Assembly: GCA_018417955.1 (NCBI GenBank)
Contig: JACTVC010000001.1
Coordinates: 4,464,001-4,528,000, forward strand
Length of the DNA: 64,000 bases
Direction: 5' to 3'
Source: Laccaria trichodermophora
Lineage: Eukaryota > Basidiomycota > Agaricomycetes > Agaricales > Hydnangiaceae
The notes under the pieces are model-generated. The model was given only the letters and a program-made list of their open reading frames with translations, ran no database searches and was not told the origin of the DNA. Shown here piece by piece: positions 12,801-23,659 of this stretch (positions are counted from its first letter, which is position 1; every line of letters starts with the position of its first letter). The translations under genes and the position numbers were made by a program.

Positions 12801-13996
12801 TCTGCATAAATGACCATGCAGAAAGGCAATGCACCTTGTGGAAGGGATGACTAAAAAAAATACATAGTCACTGTCAAAGTTGACTTCCACACACACAAGA
12901 TTGTACCTGAATTTGCCACCAGGTATCAGCAGTCCATGGTTCATCAATAAATCGTTCAAATTTTGAACCATTAAACTTGTAGTGACGTTCAGCATGCCAA
13001 TGAAATTGGGAAATGAGACCTGGGTCTTCAAGAAGTTCATGAGTCCAGTCAAACAATGAGTAAGTCCAAACATCATGTGGAACCTCTTTCTCTTTATAAG
13101 GGACAGGGACAGTGATTTTTGAGAACTGAAAATATTCAGATTATGTGCATCAAGTGAAGGAATTGCTTACAACAGATGTGTGTGCCATACGAGCATTTTC
13201 CCATACACATTCCAAGTCAGTGCTGTTTTCCAATGTAAATTCAGATGGCCTTTGAATGCATTGGTGTAAGAGTGAGAGCAGTTGGTTGGTTTGAGATTTA
13301 TTCATATGGGTATTCAGAATCAATTCTGCAATCTCAAAATCAAGGCATGATCAAAATGGTCTCCAAGGTTCTGGATCAACTGGCATATTAGCTGTGCCTT
13401 CAGAAGATGTGGTATAATCCTCAAAGTGATAGACATGAGTAGGTTTCCCACTCTGTGGATGGTATTCAACCTTGATATTGTCAAGGATGGGGTCAATTGT
13501 AACAGGATTGGTGGTTGGTGACATGTTATCATCAAGATCTGCAAAATAGACATTTTAGAAATGGTTCAAGACAGCATGTGAGCTTACTAGGGATATCACT
13601 GTCAACAATTGGGCCATCTTGTTGCTCCAGTAAGGCTTGTGTACGCAGGTTAACTTTGAACTGTTGTTCTTTTTTTTTGTAATTACTCACAAAGTTGTGC
13701 AGAATTTCGACTGCTCGAAGCATTGCTAGCAGATTTTTGTAATCCTGGGGTGAATGAAGCTATTTGACAAACAAGTAAACTGAATGCCCAAAAGGAGCAC
13801 TGTTTCTCCTACACAATAAGCCTTCACGGTGGACACGATCTTCAAATGCCTTCTCTGATGCATCAGTCTCTCAAGGTTTGGATTTACATGACCGTTCATG
13901 ACTTGCGATGCCCCTCGAAGCGAAATTGTTGCCACAGTACTGACAAGAAACTTTTCCAGCATCCATTCTGGTACTTCCTTTGCCTTTGGGAGCCAT
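9896..13996 (-). pseudogene. Plavaka-family DDE transposase, decayed
   Basis: Read on the minus strand from an ATG at 13996, the remains follow the order of basidiomycete Plavaka transposases. There is an N-terminal C2H2-like finger (CQYC...HERSC). Then come WRPF...LDFEIAEL near 13350, DEPWTADTWWQIQ near 12930, SDKT-like ADKTRLSSSGSVKGYPVIG near 12770, GRVLGLLPVV near 12690, and VNFKRVVWHKAF near 12550. GGNFPCPICLVP near 12310 follows, then ELYDCVPKRLHDYM near 11170. The C-terminus (9896-10573) contains IIQLYRIWDARLFPNVH and a basic tail. Open segments are separated by probable short introns. At least two in-frame stops, both TGA (13871-13873 and 13351-13353), sit where Arg would fit, so the copy is probably inactive. 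The transposase normally acts in the nucleus on the element termini. Assignment rests on motif order. Confidence 0.8.
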
Positions 13997-14254
13997 AATC
14001 TGCAAGCTGTTGAAGGGAAAGCAAACATTTGCATTCCTCACTTGCGATCTTATCAGTCGTGATAACCCTGGACCCCGTTCTAAAATAGGGCCAAACCTTA
14101 TCACACTTGGCACAACATCGTGAGAGGAAAATGCCCTCTGATCAGGCCTGATGATACCGGTAATCTACATTATAAGGCTGGTGCCTTATCAGGCAGCTGG
14201 GAAATTTCCGACACTTACCTAATGGACTAACTGAACCTGACAATACCCCATACC

Positions 14255-14455
14255 ATATCAACATATCATCCATAGTGATGGCTGGGCCGAACAGGTGGGT
14301 GCCTGCTAATAATGGGCACACTCATTCAAAATAATGATTTCACTTCTGACCCATGCCTAAGTATCAACAAATCGTCCATTACTGATGGCTAGGCCTAACT
14401 GGTGGTCACCTGCCAAATTTGGGTGATGTGCTCTGCGCCAAAGCCATTGTTGTGC
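14255..14455 (+). repeat. Two diverged direct repeats
   Basis: TATCAACATATCATCCATAG (14257) and TATCAACAAATCGTCCATTA (14361) begin two similar segments of about 100 bp, each containing TGATGGCT, a GGGCC/AGGCC word, and GGTGG...CACCTGCC-like sequence. No gene is visible between the Plavaka-like element and 14510. Confidence 0.45.
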
Positions 14456-14560
14456 CATGAGGTGGGTGACATATCTTCAATTCAATGATGGGTGAGTCCC
14501 TGTACTTTTTGATGCCCTACATATTCCTGCAGGAATGGGTCCATTCCACTGGATTCCACA

Positions 14561-14640
14561 GGATTCCACAGGAATGGACCAGAATCCACAGGAATGGACC
14601 AGAATCCACAGGAATGGACCAGAATCCACAGGAATGGACT
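14561..14640 (+). repeat. 20-bp tandem array (GGAATGGACCAGAATCCACA)
   Basis: Nearly identical 20-bp units run head to tail between about 14571 and 14640. Each unit can pair with itself through GGA.../...TCC words. The array is immediately subterminal in the surrounding TIR element, where transposase-binding repeats often lie; that role is inference. Confidence 0.8.
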
Positions 14641-14692
14641 GGAATCCTCTGGAATGAGCCTGGATATAAGTGCTTATATAAACTGACTTTTG

Positions 14693-17158
14693 CACCTGTG
14701 AACCCCGGTTGTTTGGTCCTGTTAGATAGGAACTCGATGTGCTTGTTCCTGTCTAACTAGATACAAAACCACTTTTCCAGCGCTCTGGGCAATAACTTTC
14801 ATTACCTCCCTCTACCTAAGACTTGTAGTAGAATAACTTTGTCTGCATTGGGATGTATCCTTTCCCATCAATGCTGGCCGTACACCCGTTGCGTCCCATC
14901 AATGCCATCATTGCTTTATCATTGCCGACTACCATATCTGGTAATGGCTCTCACCGTGGGCGTCATCCCGCCGTCCTGCCCCTCAGTGATCAACATGGTG
15001 TTTCCACTGTTACTGGGCCGTTTCCCCTCAAATATTTTGCTAATTATACTGTTCTGTAGTGTGTTATGTATATTATGAGGTCAATTCAATGGTTCCCTGC
15101 CCTAGAGCATCACAATGTGTTGTGCAGATGATTATGGTGGTGACCAACATCAGTATCCATCTCCTGGGAGGTCTCTGAGTGAAATGGACACATCAGACAG
15201 GCAGTAATATGCTCACTGGGGATGGGGGAGATGTTCTATAGGCTGTAACATCCTCAGAACATGCATTCATGGTAGAGTAATTGAGATGAATTCCCCCCCT
15301 CCCCTCCCCATGGTATACCCCCACTAGAGCATCCCTAAAGCAAGGGATGGAGAGTATATTACATATGATTGATTTAGGGTGGCTCAGAATAGGCATCTGA
15401 GGGTTCAGGGTATCTGTACTGCTCAATATGCCCCCAGGGCATATAAATTCCTATGGAAGCCCCAGGGCAATATGTTCAATTGTGATTGGATAGAAAGGTA
15501 GTATAATAGTATAACAATGAGAATATAAGGTTGTATTTGGAGCGCTTTACATAGGGAATGGTGCATGGAGAGGGGGAGGGGGAGACATACTACCCATCAG
15601 TTACATCACCAATGACCTTCATTTACCACATATAACAGCTGATTCACATCCTACAGAATACCCTTGGTCAACCTGCAGCAAGTAGGTAGCCTGGGGATGG
15701 CTATATAAAATTATTTGAGGGAGGTGAACAGAAGTCAGTGAAAAGTGCGAAATTGGCATACTGTGACCTTGCCATTTTAGATAAAAAATATATGAGGTGG
15801 TAGAAGGTAGGGCTGGGGTAGCTAGAGGGTGGTTCAAAAAGAATTAAAGAGATTGAGCAGATGAGCAAGGCAGGAGGTTTGAAAAGGGTGTCTTGATGCA
15901 TACAGAGATATGGAGGGAATTTATGGTCACAACCAGTGACTATCTATGTACCATCATCCCACTCCATATCTAACCTCCTGTGATCATTATCTGGTCAATC
16001 TCTGTAATTTCTTCTGAACCACCCTTTAGCTACCCCAGCCCTACCTTCTACCACCTCATATATTTTTTATCTAAAATGGCAAGGTCACAGTATGCCAATT
16101 TCGCACTTTTCACTGACTTCTGTTCACCTCCCTCAAATAATTTTATATAGCCATCCCCAGGCTACCTACTTGCTGCAGGTTGACCAAGGGTATTCTGTAG
16201 GATGTGAATCAGCTGTTATATGTGGTAAATGAAGGTCATTGGTGATGTAACTGATGGGTAGTATGTCTCCCCCTCCCCCTCTCCATGCACCATTCCCTAT
16301 GTAAAGTGCTCCAAATACAACCTTATATTCTCATTGTTATACTATTATACTACCTTTCTATCCAATCATAATTGAACATATTGCCCTGGGGCTTCCATAG
16401 GAATTTATATGCCCTGGGGGCATATTGAGCAGTACAGATACCCTGAACCCTCAGATGCCTATTCTGAGCCACCCTAAATCAATCATATGTAATATACTCT
16501 CCATCCCTTGCTTTAGGGATGCTCTAGTGGGGGTATACCATGGGGAGGGGAGGGGGGGAATTCATCTCAATTACTCTACCATGAATGCATGTTCTGAGGA
16601 TGTTACAGCCTATAGAACATCTCCCCCATCCCCAGTGAGCATATTACTGCCTGTCTGATGTGTCCATTTCACTCAGAGACCTCCCAGGAGATGGATACTG
16701 ATGTTGGTCACCACCATAATCATCTGCACAACACATTGTGATGCTCTAGGGCAGGGAACCATTGAATTGACCTCATAATATACATAACACACTACAGAAC
16801 AGTATAATTAGCAAAATATTTGAGGGGAAACGGCCCAGTAACAGTGGAAACACCATGTTGATCACTGAGGGGCAGGACGGCGGGATGACGCCCACGGTGA
16901 GAGCCATTACCAGATATGGTAGTCAGCAATGATAAAGCAATGATGGCATTGATGGGACGCAACGGGTGTACAGCCAGCATTGATGGGAAAGGATACATCC
17001 CAATGCGGACAAAGTTATTCTACTACAAGTCTTAGGTAGATGGAGGTAATGAAAGTTATTGCCCAGAGCGCTGGAAAAGTGGTTTTGTATCTAGTTAGAC
17101 AGGAACAAGCACATCGAGTTCCTATCTAACAGGACCAAACAACCGGGGTTCACAGGTG
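14693..17158. mobile_element. Foldback element FB1, 8-bp TSD
   Basis: Almost the whole 2466 bp folds back on itself: every position x pairs with 31851-x. The arms are about 1.17 kb, and a non-complementary centre lies near 15860-15990. The ends read CACCTGTGAACC and GGTTCACAGGTG. The 8-bp word GACTTTTG flanks the element directly on both sides (14685-14692 and 17159-17166), a clean target-site duplication. Open frames in the arms are mirror images and encode nothing I recognise. An 8-bp duplication fits hAT-type integration, but no transposase is present, so this is a non-autonomous foldback element. The arms differ by only a few bases, implying recent formation or conversion. Confidence 0.85.
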
Positions 17159-17189
17159 GACTTTTGTAGTCTATCAGTGTTATTATCTC

Positions 17190-17500
17190 TTTTAGGGTAT
17201 GCACCTTCCTTTTTGGGTCAAAATTCCCATGATACAATAGTTGTAGCCCTTTCTCTTAGCTTTGTAAATGTGTTGAAATCATATTATTTGGTGTTGTTTT
17301 CATGGAGAAAAATACAAAAAAAAAAAAAAATGCGACACTTTTGAAAATATTTTACCTTATATCCCCACAATGGGAGCACTTCAGAACACAATTCAAATTC
17401 AACCAGATTTGGGAAGCTACAGTGCAGGGTTACAACTTTTGTTTTTGTCCATTTTTGGTAATTGGTCATGTGACCATCATCCTGACATCCCATTGAATGA
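17190..17500 (+). repeat. R1 module, copy 1
   Basis: A segment of about 310 bp runs from GGTATGCACCTTCCTTTTTG to GGTAATTGGTCATGTGACCA. Further copies lie at about 23350-23650 (minus), 31738-32045 (plus), 45715-46030 (minus) and 48075-48392 (plus). It is not coding in any conserved way. It recurs inside several different inverted-repeat elements. Confidence 0.7.
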
Positions 17501-17739
17501 ACCCTGACAAGCAGAATCCTCATTATCTTGAATTTCTTGACTTTTTGGTCATACAAGATCATATTTCCTTTTGTGGGATGTGTAAATGACCCTGACATGG
17601 ACCCTGAAGGCAGTGTCTCATATTGCATACACTGCATATACCAACTCTATTTTTTGTGAATTTTCTGCCATTCTTTCACTAGAAATACTTAAATTTCCTT
17701 TTTTGGATATGTACCTTGAACCTGACAACAGCCATTTAG

Positions 17740-18400
17740 AAATGTGCACAGACCATGTAAACAGTATCCCAACAATGTCAACAATGGTTAACATCATGTC
17801 TCTGCTATTTTTCTGTTTGTCTGGTTATATTTGTACTAATTACTATATTTGGAAATGTGCACAGACCATGTAAACATTACTCCAACATTGTCAATAATAG
17901 TTAAAACCATGTGTATACCTTTTCCCCCTCTTTTCTGATCTTCTAGCTATATTTGCATTAATTACCATATTTGGAAATGTGCACAGACCATGTGAACACT
18001 ACTTCACTATTGTCAAAAACAGTCTACATCATTTTCATTCTTTTTTCTCTTTTTTTTCTGATTTTCTGGCCATATTTGCATTAATTACCATATATGGAAA
18101 TGTGCACAGACCATGTAAACAATACTCCAACATTGTCAACAATAGTCTACATCATCTTTATTCTTTATTCCTGATTTTCTGGCTATATTTGCATTAATTA
18201 CCATATTTGGAAATGCGCACAGACCATGTAAGCAATACCCCAACATCACCAATAGTGCACACCATCCCTATTTTTTTTCTCTTTTTTTCCCTGATTTTCT
18301 GGTTATATTTGCATTAATTACCATATTAGGAAATGCGCACAGACCATGTAAACAGTACCCCAACGTCATTACCACCATCCCTATTTTTTTCTGATTTTAT
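17740..18400 (+). repeat. About 120-bp tandem repeats, six copies
   Basis: The word ATGTGCACAGACCATGTAA or its ATGCGCAC variant recurs at about 17742, 17854, 17975, 18099, 18211 and 18331. It is followed by a CAACATTGTCAA-like word, a T-rich tract, and TTGCATTAATTACCATAT. The period varies from about 112 to 124 bp. Copies are diverged and non-coding. Confidence 0.8.
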
Positions 18401-18739
18401 TGCTAATTTTTGTCTGAAAATATAAAACTTGCCATATTCAGCAATTTTTAGTGCTCATTCCGGTCACTGCATTCCAGTGCCATTCCGTTCTGGTGCATTC
18501 CGGGGACTGTTCCAGTGAAAATCCCGGAATATCAATATTCCATGGCTGGAGTGAAATTTTGGCTGGTAAATTCCACTGGAATGGCACCGGAATCCACTGG
18601 AATGACCGGAATCTGGCAGGAATATGTAGGGCATCACTAAGACCTCGTCAGAAGCATCTGTGGAATATGCTTGCCGTCGATGTGGATAACAGGTTTCAAT
18701 TGTCCAACCATTATTATAAGCTGCTTGTCATGTAATTCA

Positions 18740-18905
18740 TACAAAAGCAACCAGGTGCAACGTACTGCGTGGGCAAAATGTGCCGTGTGGGTGCAGTGAA
18801 CTGTGTGACCGAAACACCGGTGCAACATACTGTGCGGGCGCAACGTACTCTGTGGGTGTGACAGACTGCAGTGCAACATATTGCGGGGGCGCAATGCAGA
18901 GCTGT
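18740..18905 (+). repeat. Degenerate GTGCAAC...TGTGGG repeats
   Basis: Imperfect 25-35 bp units share GTGCAACATACTG or GGCGCAACGTACT words and CTGTGGG/GTGCGGG words. The low-complexity frames through it are not supported as genes. It lies between the TIR element and the gene starting at 18974. Confidence 0.5.
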
Positions 18906-18973
18906 GGGCCATCACATGCCCAAACCACATGACCAGCTTGTTCATTTTTGTCTGGCCAATCTCAACTTGAATC

Positions 18974-20036
18974 ATGGACACTGCAATGGAATGGCGCGTC
19001 TACCACTTCTTCTCCCGATGCAAGGCAGCGTGGAGTGCATACTCCGATGACAAAGTGAACTGGATTGATGACAAGGAGAGGCAAGAGTGGTGGAAATTAA
19101 GGATCCTGCATGAAACTGTTCATCCTCCTCATGTTCACTGTTCATCTATCTTGGTCTATCTTAATCTATCTATAGAACCGTCTTTGCATGGAAGTTGGGA
19201 AAGTGTACTGCTTGGGTGGAGTACTTGACCTACTGCCATGGGCACCTGCTTTATTGAACGCAACAAATCCTGCAAGATGGATTATAAAACCACTCAGCCC
19301 CATGGTATTGAGAGCACAATACGGGCCCAAAGACCAGGCACCCATTCTGGCAAGCTATGAGGCCAACTGGTGGAATTCTGTGGGCACCAGCGGTGAGAAT
19401 GAGAAAAAGGTATCAAAGGCGCATTCGGATGAGGAGGAAAGAGCTTTTTGTAAGTGGATTGAAGCCATGGGACAGGTAATTACACACTTGATCTGTCGTC
19501 CATCAATTTTATTGATACCTTCTACTGTTTAGCCATACTGTGAACCCAACATGGAAGTTGAGGACGATGAGGCTGGCATTCCAGTCCTGCCAGTGCATGC
19601 AGCCACAGCAGCAGCAAAGGTTCATGGCGCACAGATGTGGGTCCAACACCTCTTTTTTCGTGGTCGCATGGAACAAGACCAGCTCCAAAACGACATAGAG
19701 GCCATTGAGATTTTGATGGACCACCTACATCAATGGGAGATTCGCTTGCAGCCCATCGGTCCCATACCCCCAGGTCCTTGGCAGGATGCTGGGGTGCTCC
19801 GCATGGGCACCATCGCCCCTTACTTTGAAGAGCAACCTGAAGATGAAGAGCAACCAGAATACCAACCTTCTCCTGTGTCCTCCATGGGCTTGAGTTGGGC
19901 AGCATCAGGAGACTCCAGCACTGGTGACTCTGCAAGTCATTATGGTTGGCCTGGCTTCAGAGAGGCACAGCCAGGTGGGAGTGAGGGAGATGGAGATGGA
20001 TCTGGGCCGATGGATCTTAATGAGGGTGACTCTTGA
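18974..20036 (+). CDS. Hypothetical protein, three exons, acidic tail
   Basis: I do not recognise this family. A coherent model joins 18974-19117, 19176-19475 and 19533-20036, giving 315 residues with both introns in phase 0. Intron 1 is 58 nt, with an unusual GTTCAT donor and a CTATAG acceptor. Intron 2 is 57 nt (GTAATT...TTTAG). The N-terminus is rich in Trp (VNWIDDKERQEWWKLR). The middle has LLPWAPALLNATNPARW and SYEANWWNSVG. The C-terminal 100 residues are Pro/Glu/Ser/Gly-rich and acidic, ending DLNEGDS, and are probably disordered. It converges on the dioxygenase gene, with a 263-bp gap holding short repeats. The frame is free of stops over all three exons, unlike the decayed elements nearby. 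It could be a transposon passenger or a host gene. Confidence 0.5.
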
Positions 20037-20149
20037 GCCATGGCAATTTTTACTTGAGTGACAGGACATGGATATATCTCTTCTGGGCGTGGAGCAAGGA
20101 CCATTGACTTTTGAGGGCCCACACATGCAGACCTTGTGACTAAGACGCA

Positions 20150-20235
20150 CCAGCACCATGTTGACCAAGAGCCACCTGTGCCATTTTGACCAAGAGCTGC
20201 CAGCGCCATTCTGACCAAAAGGCGCTAGCTCCATT
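20150..20235 (+). repeat. 26-bp tandem repeat, three copies
   Basis: Three head-to-tail units share (A)TT(T/C)TGACCAAGAGC and a GCC-rich end, in the gap between two convergent genes. The unit is partly self-complementary (TGGCGC/GCGCCA-type words), but no clear terminator can be claimed. Confidence 0.55.
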
Positions 20236-20299
20236 CAGATAAAAACTTACCAGGCAGTGCAGGTGCACTGGCCACAACGGCAGTCACGGCGTAATGGCA

Positions 20300-21303
20300 T
20301 TAGCAATCATATATACTGGTGTTCATCCATGTGCCCGCTGGAACTCCTAACCTCTCATGAACTTTGTTGCGCATGTAGTATGAGATACACCCCCTCTCTC
20401 CCCCTTCAAACACTGCCCCATGTGAGATCACTTTGCCAGCAACCCCAACTATTGTCGATGGGTTGTACTTGACGGATATGCCTAAACCTGGGAAATCCAT
20501 GATTCCAGTCAAGTCTTTCTCTCCCAAAGGCACTAGGACATCAATCCACTCATTGCGCCCTTTGGTGTCACAGTGTACCAGCGTTGACCAGTTGCTAATC
20601 ACTGACAAGGTGCTGAAAGGGGGAGTCCAATGCTTCAGCGCTGTGTACAATTCTTCCTCATCATCCACAAACCCATTTTCTGTCTCGAGGCGGCAGAGTG
20701 CCTCCATTCCCTGCTCATAAAGTTGTGGATGTATGATACTCAGGATGGCGCCAATCAAAGCAGATGACTCCCGCATTTCCAGGCTCCACTGCACCCCAGC
20801 AGCGCCACACTTCATTTGCACGCTGACTTCAAGCTTGAACTGAGAAGACTGCATGCAGATCCTTCAGACTTTGTTTATGGATCCAGAGATTTCACACCTC
20901 GTGCCCTTGCTGAAACCATGCTGGCAATAAACTCACAGTCCCAGGCTTGAGTTGTTGACAGTGCTCTGCAGGCCGGTAGTGCATTTTATGATTCCTCCAG
21001 TTAGTAGTAGCCTTGTCGTCTATCCTCAAAGCTGATTCAAGAATTTTGAGGGACTTCCAGATCTGCATCTGAACAGGGTTTGAGACTGTACACCCACCAG
21101 CCATGCTCACATACCTGGTGTGCTTCTGAAAGGATGTCAGGCAAATACCAAACCAGCCCATTGTTGTGCATATACATTACCACAAAAGGCGCACTTTTAT
21201 GGACAATAGGTGAATAGATGGGTGGGTACCTATTCAAGATTTTCTCTTCTGTTTTATGATTTTGTCTGGTTAGGGCAGTGCCAATGGTATCGCAATACCG
21301 CAT
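20300..21303 (-). CDS. TET/JBP-like 2OG-Fe(II) dioxygenase
   Basis: The minus-strand model joins 21115-21303, 20898-21068 and 20300-20848, giving 302 residues. Introns are 46 nt (GTATGT...TTCAG) and 49 nt (GTGTGA...TGCAG), both phase 0. The C-terminal half shows a double-stranded beta-helix pattern. The iron ligands are H212-x-D214 (in STLVHCDTKG) and H263 (GKVISHGA). Arg272 (GERGCISYYMRN) is placed to bind 2-oxoglutarate. Upstream lie LPAWFQQGHE and a helical region. Fungal members of this group are relatives of TET and JBP enzymes, which oxidise 5-methylcytosine or thymine in DNA, and in basidiomycetes they expanded alongside transposons. Activity here is inferred. An open antisense segment at 21349-21645 could hold an earlier exon, so the true N-terminus is uncertain. 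Several Trp/Leu/Cys residues at usually Arg/Pro sites near the HxD motif fit C-to-T changes. Confidence 0.7.
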
Positions 21304-21348
21304 GGCATCCCATGTTGTGTGGACTTGAAGAGATCAATCAACCAATTA

Positions 21349-21645
21349 CTATGTAGCAGGTGAGTGTGGTGCACTTGGCTGTTTGAAAGCCTCAACCAAA
21401 ACAACAACTATCCCATTGCAGTCATCCAACAGGTCCAGCGTCCAGTGCAGGGGAAAGGGTATTTCTTGTGCTGTTCCATGGAGGGTAGCCTGGAATTTAG
21501 CTTTGAGAAAGTTAGCTATTTCTTGAGTGAGCTTGAAACTACTCAAGTCTTGCAGCATTGAGAAAATGGGTGGGGAATATTGGCTGGTTGGCAAAGAAAA
21601 ATGTGGTTGCCTGCAGGTGCAACAACAAGGCTGCTGCCAATGCAT
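21349..21645 (-). other. Possible upstream exon of the dioxygenase gene
   Basis: A 98-codon open frame on the minus strand ends just upstream of the dioxygenase model and contains LTQEIANFLKAKFQATLHGT and LDLLDDCNGIVVVLVEAF. No splice link to the next exon is certain, and I recognise no domain. It is recorded because the dioxygenase N-terminus may be longer. Confidence 0.3.
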
Positions 21646-21668
21646 TCAAATCACAGATGTACAACAGG

Positions 21669-22240
21669 TAAATAATATATCTATCCTATGTGGTCCCCCA
21701 CAGTGATACTAATGAGGCAGCACTCTGGTTAACAGTAGCTAAGACCAATGGTTGCAACAATGGGATCCGCGAAATTGGGCACCAAAGGTACAACAGTAAA
21801 TAATATATCTATTTAACTCTCTCCTACATGGTCCCCCACAGTAAGACTAACGAGGCAGCACTCTGGTTAACTGCATCAAAGACCAATGGGTGCAACAATG
21901 GGATCTGCGCAATTTGGGCACAACCCATGGGTGCCAAATGTACAACGATAAATAATATATCTATCCTACGTGGTCCCCCACAGTGATACTAACAAGGCAG
22001 CACTCTGGTTAACAGTAGCTAAGACCAATGGGTGCAACAATGGGATCCACACAATTTGGGCGCAACCCATGGGCGCCAACAGTACAACAGTAAATAATAT
22101 ATCTATTTAACTCTCTCCTACATGGTCCCCCACAGTGAGACTAACGAGGCAGCACTCTGGTTAACTGCATCAAAGACCAATGGGCACAACAATGGGATCC
22201 GCGCAATTGGGCGCAACCCATGGGCACCAGGAGCAAAGTC
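21669..22240 (+). repeat. Tandem repeats of 128-152 bp, four copies
   Basis: TAAATAATATATCTAT starts units at 21669, 21797, 21949 and 22091. Each continues with TGGTCCCCCACAGTGA, GAGGCAGCACTCTGGTTAAC, GACCAATGG and CAACAATGGGATC. Alternate units resemble each other more closely (a CATCAAAGACC form and a TAGCTAAGACC form), so the array may have grown as a dimer. No gene. From 22241 to 22606 I see nothing I can name. Confidence 0.8.
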
Positions 22241-22699
22241 GGCCAATCCGTCCTCTATGGGGCTCTGTACTTGTGGCCCACCCATCTCGCATGGCCTATT
22301 GTAGAGTCTTGGCCCAGTCATTGCCAAGGCTGAATTTTTGACAGCTCGGCTGAGTCCGCTGGCCTGCTGTTGATGTGCCTGTCACACGCCGCTGGCCCAT
22401 CAGTGATAGACCCATTTGACTGCCCTAACTGCAGGACGACCAAGGGATATGTCAGCAACATTCCCCATCACCCACCTCATCCGTCTCCCATCTCCCAGCC
22501 AATGTCGTTCAAAGGATGGGTACATTCGTTGGGAGCATAGCTCTGCGATCACCTGAATTAAGCAACACGGAGCAAGAAGCTGAAGCAGAGAGGGATCATA
22601 ACACTAGTCCCTACCACTTCTTATCATAAAACACTGGCAACTGCCAGCACAATGATTTGTTAATTGCCTAGGTTTTTTATGAAATGAGATAACATGGCA

Positions 22700-23300
22700 A
22701 AGCATATGAAATGTATCTCATTTCTTTCAAGGTATTGTTTCATTTCTATTTCATTCCTGTTTCATATCCATATCATTTCTGTTTCATATCTATTTCATTC
22801 CTGCATAGTACTATTTTTCATTCCTGCCTGGGCTATTTTTCATTTCATTTCTGTTTCATATCTATTTCATTTCTGCCTAGCAATATTTTTCATTCCTACC
22901 TGGGCTATTTTTCATTTCATTCCTGTTTCATATCCATTTCATTTCTGTTTCATATCTAATTCATTCCTGCCTAGCACTATTTTTCATTCCTGCCTGGGCT
23001 ATTTTTCATTTCATTCCTGCTTAGCACCATTTTTCATTCCTGCCTGGGCTATTTTTCATTTCATATCTGTTTCATATCCATATCATTTCTGTTTCATATC
23101 TATTTCATTTCTGCCTAGCACTGTTTTTCATTCCTGCCTGGGCTATTTTTCATTTCATTTCTATTTCATATCCATTTCATTTCTGTTTCATATCTATTTC
23201 ATTCCTGCCTAGCACTATTTTTCATTCTGCCTGGGCTGTTTTTCGTTGCTTTCCCAGGGTGATATTTTTGGTATTTCATTGCTGCCTAGGGCTATTTTTT
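22700..23300 (+). repeat. R3 array: TTTCATATC / CCTGGGCTATTTTTC units
   Basis: Repeated words TTTCATATCCATTTCATT and TGCCTGGGCTATTTTTCATT alternate over about 600 bp. Frames through it translate to repetitive FHSCLGYFSFH peptides; these are a by-product of the repeat. The mirror copy lies at 32090-32620. Confidence 0.85.
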
Positions 23301-23349
23301 TTCTTTGCCTAGGGTAATAACAGGGTAGGAATTGTCAGGGTCTTTTGCA

Positions 23350-23650
23350 TTGTTGGGGTGTGGTCACATGACCAATTACCAAAAATGGTCAAAAAAATGA
23401 AATTTGTAGTCCTACACTGTAGCTTCCTGAATCAGTTTGAAATAGATTCTGAAGTGCTCCCATTGTGGAGATATGAGGTAAAGGAATTCCATAATTGTCA
23501 CATTTCTTTTTTGTTTTTTTGTGTTTTTTCCATGAAAACAAAACCAAACAGCATGATTTCAGTTTATTTAGAAAGCTCAAAGAAAGGGCTACAATTATTG
23601 TATCATGGGAAAAATGACCAAAAAAGGAAGGTGCATGCCCTAGAAAAGGA
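23350..23650 (-). repeat. R1 module, copy 2
   Basis: Inverted relative to the copy at 31738-32045; the two differ at a few bases. It sits inside the left arm of E5. Confidence 0.7.
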
Positions 23651-23659
23651 ATTAGACTA

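Larger units (their letters stand above)
9334..14213 (-). mobile_element. Plavaka-like DNA transposon
   Basis: The element is bounded by perfect 15-bp inverted termini, TGTCGGAAATTTCCC at 9334-9348 and its reverse complement at 14199-14213. Past these, CCTAATAAGG / CTGATAAGG-type words continue the similarity. It is 4880 bp long and its only recognisable gene is the decayed minus-strand transposase. I see no convincing target duplication (flanks CCTAA and CTTAC). A tRNA-like SINE lies inside the 3' non-coding part (9601-9702), so that SINE either inserted later or travels with the element. Confidence 0.75.
14510..18636. mobile_element. TIR element with subterminal ATTCC arrays
   Basis: A perfect 21-bp terminal inverted repeat is visible: 14510-14530 (beginning TGATGCCCTACATATTCC) matches the reverse complement of 18616-18636. 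Just inside the left end is a tandem array of a 20-bp word rich in GGAATGGACC / AGAATCCACA. Just inside the right end (about 18455-18610) are matching CATTCC / GGAATG words. The element contains a separate foldback element (14693-17158) and a 120-bp tandem array. It has no open frame resembling a transposase, so it would be non-autonomous. Target duplication is not evident. Confidence 0.65.

Noticed and set aside
18637..18981. 114-codon minus-strand frame overlapping the start of the 18974 gene
   Set aside because: It follows the degenerate GTGCAAC repeats (Cys/His-rich by composition) and conflicts with the spliced plus-strand model.
22118..22327. Mirror open frames on both strands near 22.2 kb
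   Set aside because: They fall in the satellite unit and its edge; no sign of selection or homology.
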